Assembly: GCF_050948175.1 (NCBI RefSeq)
Contig: NW_027490173.1
Span: forward strand, 248,001-312,000
Length of the DNA: 64,000 bases
Source: Xylocopa sonorina
Lineage: Eukaryota > Arthropoda > Insecta > Hymenoptera > Apidae
Reading direction: 5' to 3'
Positions 1 to 14,264 of this stretch are shown here, piece by piece. Every line of letters starts with the position of its first letter. The stretch's first letter is position 1. The notes beneath the pieces are model-generated. The model searched no databases, had not been told where the DNA came from, and worked only from the letters and a program-made list of their open reading frames with translations. Position numbers and translations under genes: made by a program.

Positions 1-348
1 AATGCTTCTCAAAAGGCGATATCGCATCTCATTCCTATGATTCATGATAAGATATAATATTCATTGCGAAGTGTCATGTATACCTCATATTCACTTCAAA
101 AGAATGTAAATGCGACTATTGCTTGCTAGGAAATAGCGTTTGCAGATGTCTCCGCATCGAGGCCATAGAGTTCTAATGCTACTTGAAACGCGATATCGCA
201 TCTCTCTTCTATGTTTCATGATAAGATATAATATTCATTGCGAAGTGTCATGTATACCTCGTATACACATCAAGAGAATGTAAATGCGACTATTCCTTGC
301 TAGGAAATAGCGTTTGCAGATGCCTACGTATCGTAGCAATATACTTCT

Positions 349-990
349 AATGCTGCTTAGATCGCGATGTCGCATCTCATTTCTATGTTTCGTGATAAGT
401 TATAATATTCACTGCGAGGTGTTATGTACACCACGTATACACTTCAAAAGAATGTAAATGCGACACTTCCTTGCTAGGAAATAGTGTATTCAGATGTCTA
501 CGTATCGTAGCAATAGGGTTCTAATGCTACATAAATCTCGATATCGCATCTCATTTATGTGTTTCGTGATAAGATATAATATTCATCGCGAAGTGTCATG
601 TACACCTCGTATTCACTTCAAAAGTATGTAAGTGCGACACTTCCATGCTAGGAAATAGCGTCTGCAGATGTCTACGCGTCGAGGCAATAAGGTTCTAATG
701 CTTCTTAGATCGCGATATCGCATCTCATTTCTATGTTTCGTGATAAGTTATGATATTCATTCCAAAGTGTCATGTATACCTCGAATTCACTTGAAAAGAA
801 TCTAAATGCGACATTTCCATGCTAGGAAATAGCCCTTGCAGATATCTCCGCATTGAGGCAGTAGAGTCCTAATGCTTCTTAAGACGAGATGCCGCATTTC
901 ATTTCTATGTTTCGTGATATGATATAATATTCATTGCGAAGTGTCATGCATACCACCTGTTCACTCCAAACGAATGTAAATGCGACACTT
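349..990 (+). repeat. Recurrent ~4-monomer module, first copy
   Basis: A recognisable run of four monomer variants: one beginning AATGCTGCTTAGATCGCGAT, one with ACATAAATCTCGATATC, one with CTCGAATTCACTTGAAAAG, and one with CATTGAGGCAGTAGAGTCC. The same ordered run starts again at 2264, 5917, 8701 (one monomer missing), 13047 and 14265. It is therefore the most amplified building block of the left domain. Its presence here shows that an earlier, partial HOR copy precedes the first full unit. Confidence 0.85.
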
Positions 991-1650
991 CCTTGCTAGG
1001 AAATAGCGTATTCAGATGTCTACGTATCGTAGCAATAGAGTTCTAATGCTACTTCAATCGCGATATGACACCTCATTTATATGTTTCGTGATAAGATATA
1101 ATATTCATTGCGAAGTGTATTGAATACATCGTAATCACTTCAAAAGAATGTAAGTGCGACACTTCCATGCTAGGAAATAGCGTTTGCAGATGTCTCCGCA
1201 TCGAGGCCATAGGGTTCTTATGCTTCTTGGAACGCGATAACGCATCTCTCTTCTATGTTTCATGATAAGATATAATATTCATTGCGAAGTGTCATGTACA
1301 CCTCGTATTCACATCAAAAGAATGTAACTGCGACACTTCCATGCTAGGAAATAGCGTTTGCTGATGTCTCCGCATCGATGCCGTAGAGTTCTAATGCTTC
1401 TTAAAACGCGATATCGCATCTCTCATCTATGTTTCATGATAAGATATAATATTCATTGCGAAGTGTCATGTATACCTCGCATTCACTAAAAAAATAATGA
1501 AAATGCGACACTTCCATGCTAGGAAATAGCGTCTGCAGATGTCTACGCGTCGAGGCAATAGAGTTCTAATGCTTCTTAGATCGCGATACCGCATCACATT
1601 TCTATGTTTCATTATAAGATATAATATTCATTGCGAAGTGTCATGTATAC

Positions 1651-4600
1651 CTCGTAGTCACATCAAAAGAATGTAAATGCGACTATTCCTTGCTAGGGCA
1701 TAGCGTATTCAGATGTCTACGTATCGTAGCAATAGAGTTCTAATGCTACTTCAATCGCGATATGACACCTCATTTATATGTTTCGTGATAAGATGTAATA
1801 TTCATTGCGAAGTGTCATGTATACCTCGTATTCACTTCAAAAGAATGTAAATGCGAATCTTCCCTGCTAGGAAATAGCGTTTGCAGATGTCTACGTATCG
1901 TAGCAATGGAGTTCTAATGCTTCTCAAAACGCGATATCGCATCTCATTTCTATGCTTCATGATAAGATATAATATTCATTGCGAAGTGTCATGTATACCT
2001 CGTATTCACTTCAAAAGAATGTAAATGCGACACTTCCATGCTAGCAAATAGCGTCTGCAGATATCTACGCGTCGAGGCAATAAGGTTCTAATGCTTCTTA
2101 AACCGCGACATCGCATCACACTTCTATGATACATGATAAGATATAATATTCATTGCGAAGTGTCATGTATACCTCGTATTCACTTCAAAGGAATGTAAAT
2201 GCGACTATTCCTTGCTAGGAAATAGCGTTTGCAGATGCCTACGTATCGTAGCAATATACTTCTAATGCTGCTTAGATCGCGATGTCGCATCACATTTCTA
2301 TGTTTCGTGATAAGTTATAATATTCACTGCGAGGTGTTATGTACACCTCGTATACACTTCAAAAGAATGTAAATGCGACACTTCCTTGCTAGGAAATAGT
2401 GTATTCAGATGTCTACGTATCGTAGCAATAGAGTTCTAATGCTACATAAATCTCGATATCGCATCTCATTTATGTGTTTCGTGATAAGATATAATATTCA
2501 TCGCGAAGTGTCATGTACACCTCGTATTCACTTCAAAAGAATGTAAGTGCGACACTTCCATGCTAGGAAATAGCGTCTGCAGATGTCTACGCGTCGAGGC
2601 AATAAGGTTCTAATGCTTCTTAGATCGCGATATCGCATCTCATTTCTATGTTTCGTGATAAGTTATAATATTCATTCCAAAGTGTCATGTATACCTCGAA
2701 TTCACTTGAAAAGAATCTAAATGCGACATTTCCATGCTAGGAAATAGCCCTTGCAGATATCTCCGCATTGAGGCAGTAGAGTCCTAATGCTTCTTAAAAC
2801 GAGATGTCGCATTTCATTTCTGTGTTTCGTGATATGATATAATATTCATTGCGAAGTGTCATGCATACCTCCTGTTCACTCCAAACGAATGTAAATGCGA
2901 CACTTCCTTGCCAGGAAATAGCGTTTGCAGATGTCTCCGTATCGTAGCATTAGAGTTCTAATGCTACTTAAAACGCGATATCGCATCACTCTTCTATGTT
3001 TCGTGATAAGATATAATGTTCTTTGCGAAGTGTCATGCATACCTCGTATTCGCTTCAAAAGAATGTAAATGCGACACTTCCATGCTAGCAAATAGCGTCT
3101 GCAGATGTCTACGCGTCGAGGCAATAAGGTTCTAATGCCTCTTAAAACGCGATATCGCTTCTCATGTATATGTTTCGTGATAAGATATAATATTCATTGC
3201 GAAGTGTCATGTATACCTCGTATTCACTTCAAAAGAATGTAAATCCGACTATTCCTTGCTAGGAAATAGAGTTTGCAGATGACAACGTGTCGTAGCAATA
3301 GAGTTCTAATGCTTCTTATATCGCGATATCGCATCTCAAATCTATGATTCGTGATAAGTTATAATATTCATTCCGAAGTGTCATGTATAGCTCGAATTCA
3401 CTTCAAAAGAATATAAATGCGACACTTCCATGCTAGGTAATAGCGTTTGCGGATATCTGCGCATCGAGGCAATAGGGATCTAATGCTTCTTAAAACGCGA
3501 TATCGCATCTGACTTCTATGTTACAGGATAAGATATTATGTTCATTGTGAAGTGTCATGTGTACCTCGTATTCACTTCAAAAGAATGTAAATGCGAATCT
3601 TCCTTGCTAGGAAATAGCGTTTGCAGATGTCTACGTATCGGAGCAATGGAGTTCTAATGCTTCTCAAAACGCGATATCGCATCTCATTTCTATGCTTCAT
3701 GATAAGATATAATATTCATTGCGAAGTGTCATGTATACCTCGTATTCACTTCAAAAGAATGTAAATGCGAATCTTCCTTGCTAGGAAATAGCGCATGCTG
3801 GTGTCTACGTTTCGAAGCAATAGTGTTCTAATGCTTCTCAAAACGCGATATCGCATCTCACTTCTATGATTCATGATAAGATATAATATTCATTGCGAAG
3901 TGTCATGTATACCTCGTATTATCTCCAAACGAATGTAAATGCGACACTTCCTTGCTAGGAAATGGCGTTTTCAGATGTCTACGTATCTTAGCAATAGAGT
4001 TCTAATGCTACTTAAATCGCGATATCGCATCTCATTTATATGTTTCGTGATAAGATACAATATTCATTGCGAAGTGCCATGAGTACCTCGTATTCACTTC
4101 AAAAAAATGTAAATGTCACTATTGCTTGCTAGGAAATTGCGTTTGCAGATGTCTCCGCACCGAGGCCATAGAGTTCTATGCTTCTTGAAACGCGATATCG
4201 CATCTCTCTTCTATGTTTCATGATAAGATATAATATTCATTGCGAAGTGGCATGTATACCTCGCATTCACTCCAAACGAATGTAAATGCAACACTTCCTT
4301 GCTAGGAAATGGCGTATTCAGATGTCCACGTATCGTAGCAATAGAGTTCTAATGCTACATAAATCGCGATTTCGCATCTCATTTCTATGTTTCGTGATAA
4401 GATATAATATTCATTGCGAAGTGTCATGTATACCTCGTATTCACTTCAAAAGAATGTAAATGCGACTATTGCTTGCTAGGAAATAGCATATTCAGATGTA
4501 TACGTATCGTAGCAATATAGTTCTAATGCTACTTAAATCGCGATATCGCATCTCATTTCTATGTTTCGTGATAAGATATAATGTTCATTGCGAAGTGTCA

Positions 4601-5303
4601 TGTGTACCTCGTATTCACTTCAAAAGAATGTAAATGCGACTATTCCTTGCTAGGAAATAGCGTTTGCAGATGCCCTCGTATCGTAGCAGTAGATTTCTAA
4701 TGCTTCTTAGATCGCGATATCGCATCTCATTCATGTGTTTCGTGATAAGATATAATATTCATTGCGAAGTGTCATGTATACCTCGTAATCACTCCAAACG
4801 AATGTAAATGCGACACCTCCTAGCTAGGAAATAGCGTATTCAGATGTCTACGTATCGTAGCAATAAAGTTCTAATGCTACACAAATCGCGATTTCGCATC
4901 TCATTCCTATGTTTAGTGATAAGATATAATATTCATTGCGAACTGTCATGTATACCTCGTATTCACTTCAAAAGAATGTAAATGCGACTATTGCTTGCTA
5001 GGAAATAGCGTTTGCAGATGTCTACGTATCGTAGCAATAGCGTTCTAATGCTTCCGATATCGCCATATCACATCTCATTTACATGTTTCGTGATAAGATA
5101 TAATATTCATTGCGAAGTGTCATGTATACCTCGTATTCACTTCAAAAGAATGTAAATCCGACTATTCCTTGCTAGGAAGTAGCGTTTGCAGATGTTTCCG
5201 CATCGAGGTCATAGAGTTCTAATGCTTCTTAAAACGCGATATCCCATTTCTCTTCTATGTTTCATGATAAGATATAATATTCATTGCGAAGTGTCATGTA
5301 TAC
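1651..5303 (+). repeat. 21-monomer higher-order repeat unit (3653 bp)
   Basis: Marked by the rare variant CTCGTAGTCACATC at 1651, which recurs at 5304 (3653 bp on, 21 monomers less 1 bp) and at 8088. Across the unit the same ordered series of diagnostic variants reappears in the next copies, for example GCTAGCAAATAGCGTCTGC, then AATGCTGCTTAG, then CCCTTGCAGATATC, then a GACAACGTGTCG variant. Monomers within a unit differ clearly, while corresponding monomers in successive units are nearly identical. That is the definition of a higher-order repeat. Confidence 0.92.
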
Positions 5304-8087
5304 CTCGTAGTCACATCAAAAGAATGTAAATGCGACTATTCCTTGCTAGGGCATAGCGTATTCAGATGTCTACGTATCGTAGCAATAGAGTTCTAATGCT
5401 ACTTCAATCGCGATATGACACCTCATTTATATGTTTCGTGATAAGATATAATATTCATTGCGAAGTGTCATGTATACCTCGTATTCACTTCAAAAGAATG
5501 TAAATGCGAATCTTCCCTGCTAGGAAATAGCGTTTGCAGATGTCTACGTATCGTAGCAATGGAGTTCTAATGCTTCTCAAAACGCGATATCGCATCTCAT
5601 TTCTATGCTTCATGATAAGATATAATATTCATTGCGAAGTGTCATGTATACCTCGTATTCACTTCAAAAGAATGTAAATGCGACACTTCCATGCTAGCAA
5701 ATAGCGTCTGCAGATATCTACGCGTCGAGGCAATAAGGTTCTAATGCTCCTTAAACCGCGACATCGCATCACACTTCTATGATTCATGATAAGATATAAT
5801 ATTCATTGCGAAGTGTCATGTATACCTCGTATTCACTTCAAAGGAATGTAAATGCGACTATTCCTTGCTAGGAAATAGCGTTTGCAGATGCCTACGTATC
5901 GTAGCAATATACTTCTAATGCTGCTTAGATCGCGATGTCGCATCACATTTCTATGTTTCGTGATAAGTTATAATATTCACTGCGAGGTGTTATGTACACC
6001 TCGTATACACTTCAAAAGAATGTAAATGCGACACTTCCTTGCTAGGAAATAGTGTATTCAGATGTCTACGTATCGTAGCAATAGAGTTCTAATGCTACAT
6101 AAATCTCGATATCGCATCTCATTTATGTGTTTCGTGATAAGATATAATATTCATCGCGAAGTGTCATGTACACCTCGTATTCACTTCAAAAGAATGTAAG
6201 TGCGACACTTCCATGCTAGGAAATAGCGTCTGCAGATGGCTACGCGTCGAGGCAATAAGGTTCTAATGCTTCTTAGATCGCGATATCGCATCTCATTTCT
6301 ATGTTTCGTGATAAGTTATAATATTCATTCCAAAGTGTCATGTATACCTCGAATTCACTTGAAAAGAATCTAAATGCGACATTTCCATGCTAGGAAATAG
6401 CCCTTGCAGATATCTCCGCATTGAGGCAGTAGAGTCCTAATGCTTCTTAAAACGAGATGTCGCATTTCATTACTGTGTTTCGTGATATGATATAATATTC
6501 ATTGCGAAGTGTCATGCATACCTCCTGTTCACTCCAAACGAATGTAAATGCGACACTTCCTTGCCAGGAAATAGCGTTTGCAGATGTCTCCGTATCGTAG
6601 CATTAGAGTTCTAATGCTACTTAAAACGCGATATCGCATCACTCTTCTATGTTTCGTGATAATATATAATGTTCTTTGCGAAGTGTCATGCATACCTCGT
6701 ATTCACTTCAAAAGAATGTAAATGCGACACTTCCATGCTAGCAAATAGCGTCTGCAGATGTCTACGCGTCGAGGCAATAAGGTTCTAATGCTTCTTAAAA
6801 CGCGATATCGCTTCTCATGTATATGTTTCGTGATAAGATATAATATTCATTGCGAAGTGTCATGTATACCTCGTATTCACTTCAAAAGAATGTAAATCCG
6901 ACTATTCCTTGCTAGGAAATAGAGTTTGCAGATGACAACGTGTCGTAGCAATAGAGTTCTAATGCTTCTTATATCGCGATATCGCATCTCAAATCTATGA
7001 TTCGTGATAAGTTATAATATTCATTCCGAAGTGTCATGTATAGCTCGAATTCACTTCAAAAGAATATAAATGCGACACTTCCATGCTAGGTAATAGCGTT
7101 TGCGGATATCTGCGCATCGAGGCAATAGGGATCTAATGCTTCTTAAAACGCGATATCGCATCTGACTTCTATGTTACAGGATAAGATATAATATTCATTG
7201 CGAAGTGTCATGTATACCTCGTATTCACTTCAAAAGAATGTAAATGCGACTATTGCTTGCTAGGAAATAGCATATTCAGATGTATACGTATCGTAGCAAT
7301 ATAGTTCTAATGCTACTTAAATCGCGATATCGCATCTCATTTCTATGTTTCGTGATAAGATATAATGTTCATTGCGAAGTGTCATGTGTACCTCGTATTC
7401 ACTTCAAAAGAATGTAAATGCGACTATTCCTTGCTAGGAAATAGCGTTTGCAGATGCCCTCGTATCGTAGCAGTAGATTTCTAATGCTTCTTAGATCGCG
7501 ATATCGCATCTCATTCATGTGTTTCGTGATAAGATATAATATTCATTGCGAAGTGTCATGTATACCTCGTAATCACTCCAAACGAATGTAAATGCGACAC
7601 CTCCTAGCTAGGAAATAGCGTATTCAGATGTCTACGTATCGTAGCAATAAAGTTCTAATGCTACACAAATCGCGATTTCGCATCTCATTCCTATGTTTAG
7701 TGATAAGATATAATATTCATTGCGAACTGTCATGTATACCTCGTATTCACTTCAAAAGAATGTAAATGCGACTATTGCTTGCTAGGAAATAGCGTTTGCA
7801 GATGTCTACGTATCGTAGCAATAGCGTTCTAATGCTTCCGATATCGCCATATCACATCTCATTTACATGTTTCGTGATAAGATATAATATTCATTGCGAA
7901 GTGTCATGTATACCTCGTATTCAATTCAAAAGAATGTAAATCCGACTATTCCTTGCTAGGAAGTAGCGTTTGCAGATGTTTCCGCATCGAGGTCATAGAG
8001 TTCTAATGCTTCTTAAAACGCGATATCCCATTTCTCTTCTATGTTTCATGATAAGATATAATATTCATTGCGAAGTGTCATGTATAC
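5304..8087 (+). repeat. 16-monomer version of the HOR unit (2784 bp)
   Basis: Exactly 16 x 174 bp. Aligned to the preceding 21-monomer unit it lacks five consecutive monomers. After the GTTACAGGATAAGATATAAT monomer near 7170 it jumps straight to the GCATATTCAGATGTATACG monomer, skipping what lies between about 3540 and 4410 in the first unit. The join keeps the monomer phase, as expected for unequal crossing-over. Confidence 0.9.
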
Positions 8088-11000
8088 CTCGTAGTCACAT
8101 CAAAAGAATGTAAATGCGACTATTCCTTGCTAGGGCATAGCGTATTCAGATGTCTACGTATCGTAGCAATAGAGTTCTAATGCTACTTCAATCGCGATAT
8201 GACACCTCATTTATATGTTTCGTGATAAGATACAATATTCATTGCGAAGTGTCATGTATACCTCGTATTCACTTCAAAAGAATGTAAATGCGAATCTTCC
8301 CTGCTGGGAAATAGCGTTTGCAGATGTCTACGTATCGTAGCAATGGAGTTCTAATGCTTCTCAAAACGCGATATCGCATCTCATTTCTATGCTTCATGAT
8401 AAGATATAATATTCATTGCGAAGTGTCATGTATACCTCGTATTCACTTCAAAAGAATGTAAATGCGACACTTCCATGCTAGCAAATAGCGTCTGCAGATA
8501 TCTACGCGTCGAGGCAATAAGGTTCTAATGCTTCTTAAACCGCGACATCGCATCACACTTCTATGATTCATGATAAGATATAATATTCATTGCGAAGTGT
8601 CATGTATACCTCGTATTCACTTCAAAGGAATGTAAATGCGACTATTCCTTGCTAGGAAATAGCGTTTGCAGATGCCTACGTATCGTTGCAATATACTTCT
8701 AATGCTGCTTAGATCGCGATGTCGCATCACATTTCTATGTTTCGTGATAAGTTATAATATTCACTGCGAGGTGTTATGTACACCTCGTATACACTTCAAA
8801 AGAATGTAAATGCGACACTTCCTTGCTAGGAAATAGTGTATTCAGATGTCTACGTATCGTAGCAATAGAGTTCTAATGCTTCTTAGATCGCGATATCGCA
8901 TCTCATTTCTATGTTTCGTGATAAGTTATAATATTCATTCCAAAGTGTCATGTATACCTCGAATTCACTTGAAAAGAATCTAAATGCGACATTTCCATGC
9001 TAGGAAATAGCCCTTGCAGATATCTCCGCATTGAGGCAGTAGAGTCCTAATGCTTCTTAAAACGAGATGTCGCATTTCATTTCTGTGTTTCGTGATATGA
9101 TATAATATTCATTGCGAAGTGTCATGCATACCTCCTGTTCACTCCAAACGAATGTAAATGCGACACTTCCTTGCCAGGAAATAGCGTTTGCAGATGTCTC
9201 CGTATCGTAGCATTAGGGTTCTAATGCTACTTAAAACGCGATATCGCATCACTCTTCTATGTTTCGTGATAAGATATAATGTTCTTTGCGAAGTGTCATG
9301 CATACCTCGTATTCACTTCAAAAGAATGTAAATGCGACACTTCCATGCTAGCAAATAGCGTCTGCAGATGTCTACGCGTCGAGGCAATAAGGTTCTAATG
9401 CTTCTTAAAACGCGATATCGCTTCTCATGTATATGTTTCGTGATAAGATATAATATTCATTGCGAAGTGTCATGTATACCTCGTATTCACTTCAAAAGAA
9501 TGTAAATCCGACTATTCCTTGCTAGGAAATAGAGTTTGCAGATGACAACGTGTCGTAGCAATAGAGTTCTAATGCTTCTTATATCGCGATATCGCATCTC
9601 AAATCTATGATTCGTGATAAGTTATAATATTCATTCCGAAGTGTCATGTATAGCTCGAATTCACTTCAAAAGAATATAAATGCGACACTTCCATGCTAGG
9701 TAATAGCGTTTGCGGATATCTGCGCATCGAGGCAATAGGGATCTAATGCTTCTTAAAACGCGATATCGCATCTGACTTCTATGTTACAGGATAAGATATT
9801 ATGTTCATTGTGAAGTGTCATGTGCACCTCGTATTCACTTCAAAAGAATGTAAATGCGAATCTTCCTTGCTAGGAAATAGCGTTTGCAGATGTCTACGTA
9901 TCGGAGCAATGGAGTTCTAATGCTTCTCAAAACGCGATATCGCATCTCATTTCTATGCTTCATGATAAGATATAATATTCATTGCGAAGTGTCATGTATA
10001 CCTCGTATTCACTTCAAAAGAATGTAAATGCGAATCTTCCTTGCTAGGAAATAGCGCTTGCAGATGTCTACGTTTCGTAGCAATAGTGTTCTAATGCTTC
10101 TCAAGACGCGATTTCGCATCTCATTTCTATGCTTCATGATAAGATATAATATTCATTGCGAAGTGTCATGTATACCTCGTATTCACTTCAAAAGAATGTA
10201 AATGCGAATCTTCCTTGCTAGGAAATAGCGCATGCTGGTGTCTACGTTTCGAAGCAATAGTGTTCTAATGCTTCTCAAAACGCGATATCGCATCTCACTT
10301 CTATGAGTCATGATAAGATATAATATTCATTGCGAAGTGTCATGTATACCTCGTATTATCTCCAAACGAATGTAAATGCGACACTTCCTTGCTATTAAAT
10401 GGCGTTTTCAGATGTCTACGTATCTTAGCAATAGAGTTCTAATGCTACTTAAATCGCGATATCGCATCTCATTTATATGTTTCGTGATAAGATACAATAT
10501 TCATTGCGAAGTGTCATGAGTACCTCGTATTCACTTCAAAAAAATGTAAATGCCACTATTGCTTGCTAGGAAATTGCGTTTGCAGATGTCTCCGCACCGA
10601 GGCCATAGAGTTCTATGCTTCTTGAAACGCGATATCGCATCTCTCTTCTATGTTTCATGATAAGATATAATATTCATTGCGAAGTGGCATGTATACCTCG
10701 CATTCACTCCAAACGAATGTAAATGCAACACTTCCTTGCTAGGAAATGGCGTATTCAGATGTCCACGTATCGTAGCAATAGAGTTCTAATGCTACATAAA
10801 TCGCGATTTCGCATCTCATTTCTATGTTTCGTGATAAGATATAATATTCATTGCGAAGTGTCATGTATACCTCGTATTCACTTCAAAAGAATGTAAATGC
10901 GACTATTGCTTGCTAGGAAATAGCATATTCAGATGTATACGTATCGTAGCAATATAGTTCTTATGCTACTTAAATCGCGATATCGCATCTCATTTCTATG

Positions 11001-11460
11001 TTTCGTGATAAGATATAATGTTCATTGCGAAGTGTCATGTGTACCTCGTATTCACTTCAAAAGAATGTAAATGCGACTATTCCTTGCTAGGAAATAGCGT
11101 TTGCAGATGCCCTCGTATCGTAGCAGTAGATTTCTAATGCTTCTTAGATCGCGATATCGCATCTCATTCATGTGTTTCGTGATAAGATATAATATTCATT
11201 GCGAAGTGTCATGTATACCTCGTAATCACTCCAACGAATGTAAATGCGACACCTCCTAGCTAGGAAATAGCGTATTCAGATGTCTACGTATCGTAGCAAT
11301 AAAGTTCTAATGCTACACAAATCGCGATTTCGCATCTCATTCCTATGTTTAGTGATAAGATATAATATTCATTGCGAACTGTCATGTATACCTCGTATTC
11401 ACTTCAAAAGAATGTAAATGCGACTATTGCTTGCTAGGAAATAGCGTTTGCAGATGTCTA
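8088..11460 (+). repeat. Third HOR copy, one monomer lost and one gained
   Basis: Follows the 21-monomer order until about 11470, then diverges. Near 8880 it skips the ACATAAATCTC monomer present in copies 1 and 2. Near 10020-10195 it has an additional monomer with CGCTTGCAGATGTCTACGTTTCG. The two changes cancel: a marker TTTGCAGATG lies 3360 bp into copy 1 (5011) and 3359 bp into this copy (11447). Confidence 0.87.
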
Positions 11461-13046
11461 CGTATCGTAGCAATAGAGTTCCAATGCTACTTAAATCGCG
11501 ATATCGCATCTCATTTATATGGTTCGTGATAAGATATAATACTCATTGCCAAGAGTCATGTATACCTCGTATTCACTTCAAAAGAATGTAAGTGCGACAC
11601 CTCCATGCTAGGAAATAGCGTTTGCAGATGTCTCCGCATCGAGGCCATAGAGTTCTAATGCTTCTGAAAACGCGATATCGCATCTCATTTCTATGTTTCC
11701 TGATAAGATATAATATTCATTGCGAAGTGTCATGTACACCTCGTATTCACTTCAAAAGAATGTAAATGCGACTATTGCTTGCTAGGAAATAGCGTTTGCA
11801 GATGTCTCCGCATCGAGGCCATAGAGTTCTAATGCTACTTGAAACGCGATATCGCATCTCTCTTCTATGTTTCATGATAAGATATAATATTCATTGCGAA
11901 GTGTCATGTATACCTCGTATACACATCAAGAGAATGTAAATGCGACTATTCCTTGCTAGGGCATAGCGTTTGCAGGTGCCTACGTATCGTAGCAATAGAG
12001 TTCTTAAGCTTCTTAGATCGCGATATCGCATCTCAATTGTATGTTTCGTGATAAGATAATATTCATTGGGAAGTGTCATGTACACCTCGTATTCACTTCA
12101 AAAGAATGTAAATGCGACTATTGCTTGCTAGGAAATAGCGTTTGCAGATATCTACGTATCGTAACCATAGAGTTCTAATGCTTCTCAAAACGCGATATCG
12201 CATCTCATTTCTATGCTTCATGATAAGATATAATATTCATTGCGAAGTGTCATGTGTACCTCGTATTCACTCCAAACGAATGTCTATGAGACACTTCCTT
12301 GCTAGGAAATAGACTGTTCAGATGTCTACGCATCGTAGCGATAGAGTTCTAATGCTTCTTTAAACGCGATACCGCATCTCTCTCCTATGTTGCATGATAA
12401 GATATAATATTCATCGCGAAGTGTCATGTACACCTCTTATTCACTTCAAAAGAATGTAAGTGCGACACTTCCATGCTAGGAAATAGCGTTTGCTGATGTC
12501 TCCGTATCGATGCCATAGAGTTCTAATGCTTCTTAAAACGCGATATCGCATCTCTCTTCTATGTTTCATGATAAGATATAATATTCATTGCTATGTGTCA
12601 TGTACACCTCGTATTCACTTCAAAAGAATGTAAGTGCGACACTTCCATGCTAGGAAATAGCGTTTGCTGATGTCTCCGCATCGATGCCATAGAGTTCTAA
12701 AGCTTCCTAAAACACCATATCGCATTTCTCTTCTATGTTTCATGATAAGATATAATATTCATTGCGAAGTGTCATGTTTACCTCGCATTCACTACAAAAG
12801 AATGAAAATGCGACACTTCCATGCTAGGAAATAGCGTCTGCAGATGTCTAGGCGCCGAGGCAATAGAGTTCTAATGCTTCTTATATCGTGATATCGCATC
12901 TCATTTCTATGTTTCATTATAAGATATAATATTCATTGCGAAGTGTCATGTATACCTCGTATTCACTTCAAAAGAATGTAAATGCGACTATTCCTTGCTA
13001 GGAAATAGCGTTTGCAGATGCCTACGTATCGTAGAAATATACTTCT

Positions 13047-14264
13047 AATGCTGCTTAGATCGCGATGTCGCATCTCATTTCTATGTTTCGTGATAAGTTA
13101 TAATATTCACTGCGAGGTGTTATGTACACCTCGTATACACTTCAAAAGAATGTAAATGCGACACTTCCTTGCTAGGAAATAGTGTATTCAGATGTCTACG
13201 TATCGTAGCAATAGAGTTCTAATGCTACATAAATCTCGATATCGCATCTCATTTATGTGTTTCGTGATAAGATATAATATTCATCGCGAAGTGTCATGTA
13301 CACCTCGTATTCACTTCAAAAGAATGTAAGTGCGACACTTCCATGCTAGGAAATAGCGTCTGCAGATGTCTACGCGTCGAGGCAATAAGGTTCTAATGCT
13401 TCTTAGATCGCGATATCGCATCTCATTTCTATGTTTCGTGATAAGTTATAATATTCATTCCAAAGTGTCATGTATACCTCGAATTCACTTGAAAAGAATC
13501 TAAATGCGACATTTCCATGCTAGGAAATAGCCCTTGCAGATATCTCCGCATTGAGGCAGTAGAGTCCTAATGCTTCTTAAAACGAGATGTCGCATTTCAT
13601 TTCTATGTTTCGTGATATGATATAATATACATTGCGAAGTGTCATGCATACCTCCTGTTCACTCCAAACGAATGTAAATGCGACACTTCCTTGCTAGGAA
13701 ATAGCGTTTGCAGATGTCTACGTATCGTAGCAATAGAGTTCTAATGCTACTTAAATCGCGATATCGCATCTCATTTATATGTTTCGTGATAAGATATAAT
13801 ATTCATTGCGAAGTGTCGTGTACTCCTCGTATTCACTTCAAAAGTATGAAAATGCGACTATTGCTTGCTAGGAAATAGCGCATGCTGGTGTCTACGTTTC
13901 GAAGCAATAGTGTTCTAATGCTTCTCAAAACGCGATATCGCATCTCATTTCTATGCTTCATGATAAGATATAATATTCATTGCGAAGTGTCATGTATACC
14001 TCGTATTCACTTCAAAAGAATGTAAATGCGACACTTCCATGCTAGCAAATAGCGTCTGCAGATATCTACGCGTCGAGGCAATAAGGTTCTAATGCTTCTT
14101 AAACCGCGACATCGCATCACACTTCTATGATTCATGATAAGATATAATATTCATTGCGAAGTGTCATGTATACCTCGTATTCACTTCAAATGAATGTAAA
14201 TGCGACTATTCCTTGCTAGGAAATAGCGTTTGCAGATGCCTACGTATCGTAGCAATATACTTCT
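13047..14264 (+). repeat. 7-monomer tandem duplication (1218 bp)
   Basis: The AATGCTGCTTAG variant at 13047 recurs at 14265, exactly 7 x 174 bp later, and the following monomers match in order until about 14890. This is a shorter local higher-order unit made from the recurrent ~4-monomer module plus three other monomers. It lies just upstream of the assembly gap. Confidence 0.85.

Noticed and set aside
2876..3124. Small open frames within satellite (also near 11891, 25611, 34304, 41265, 52730, 56781, 57825, 58820)
   Set aside because: All are translations of the monomer in one or another frame with a 58-residue period, many lacking a true ATG; no independent evidence of coding.
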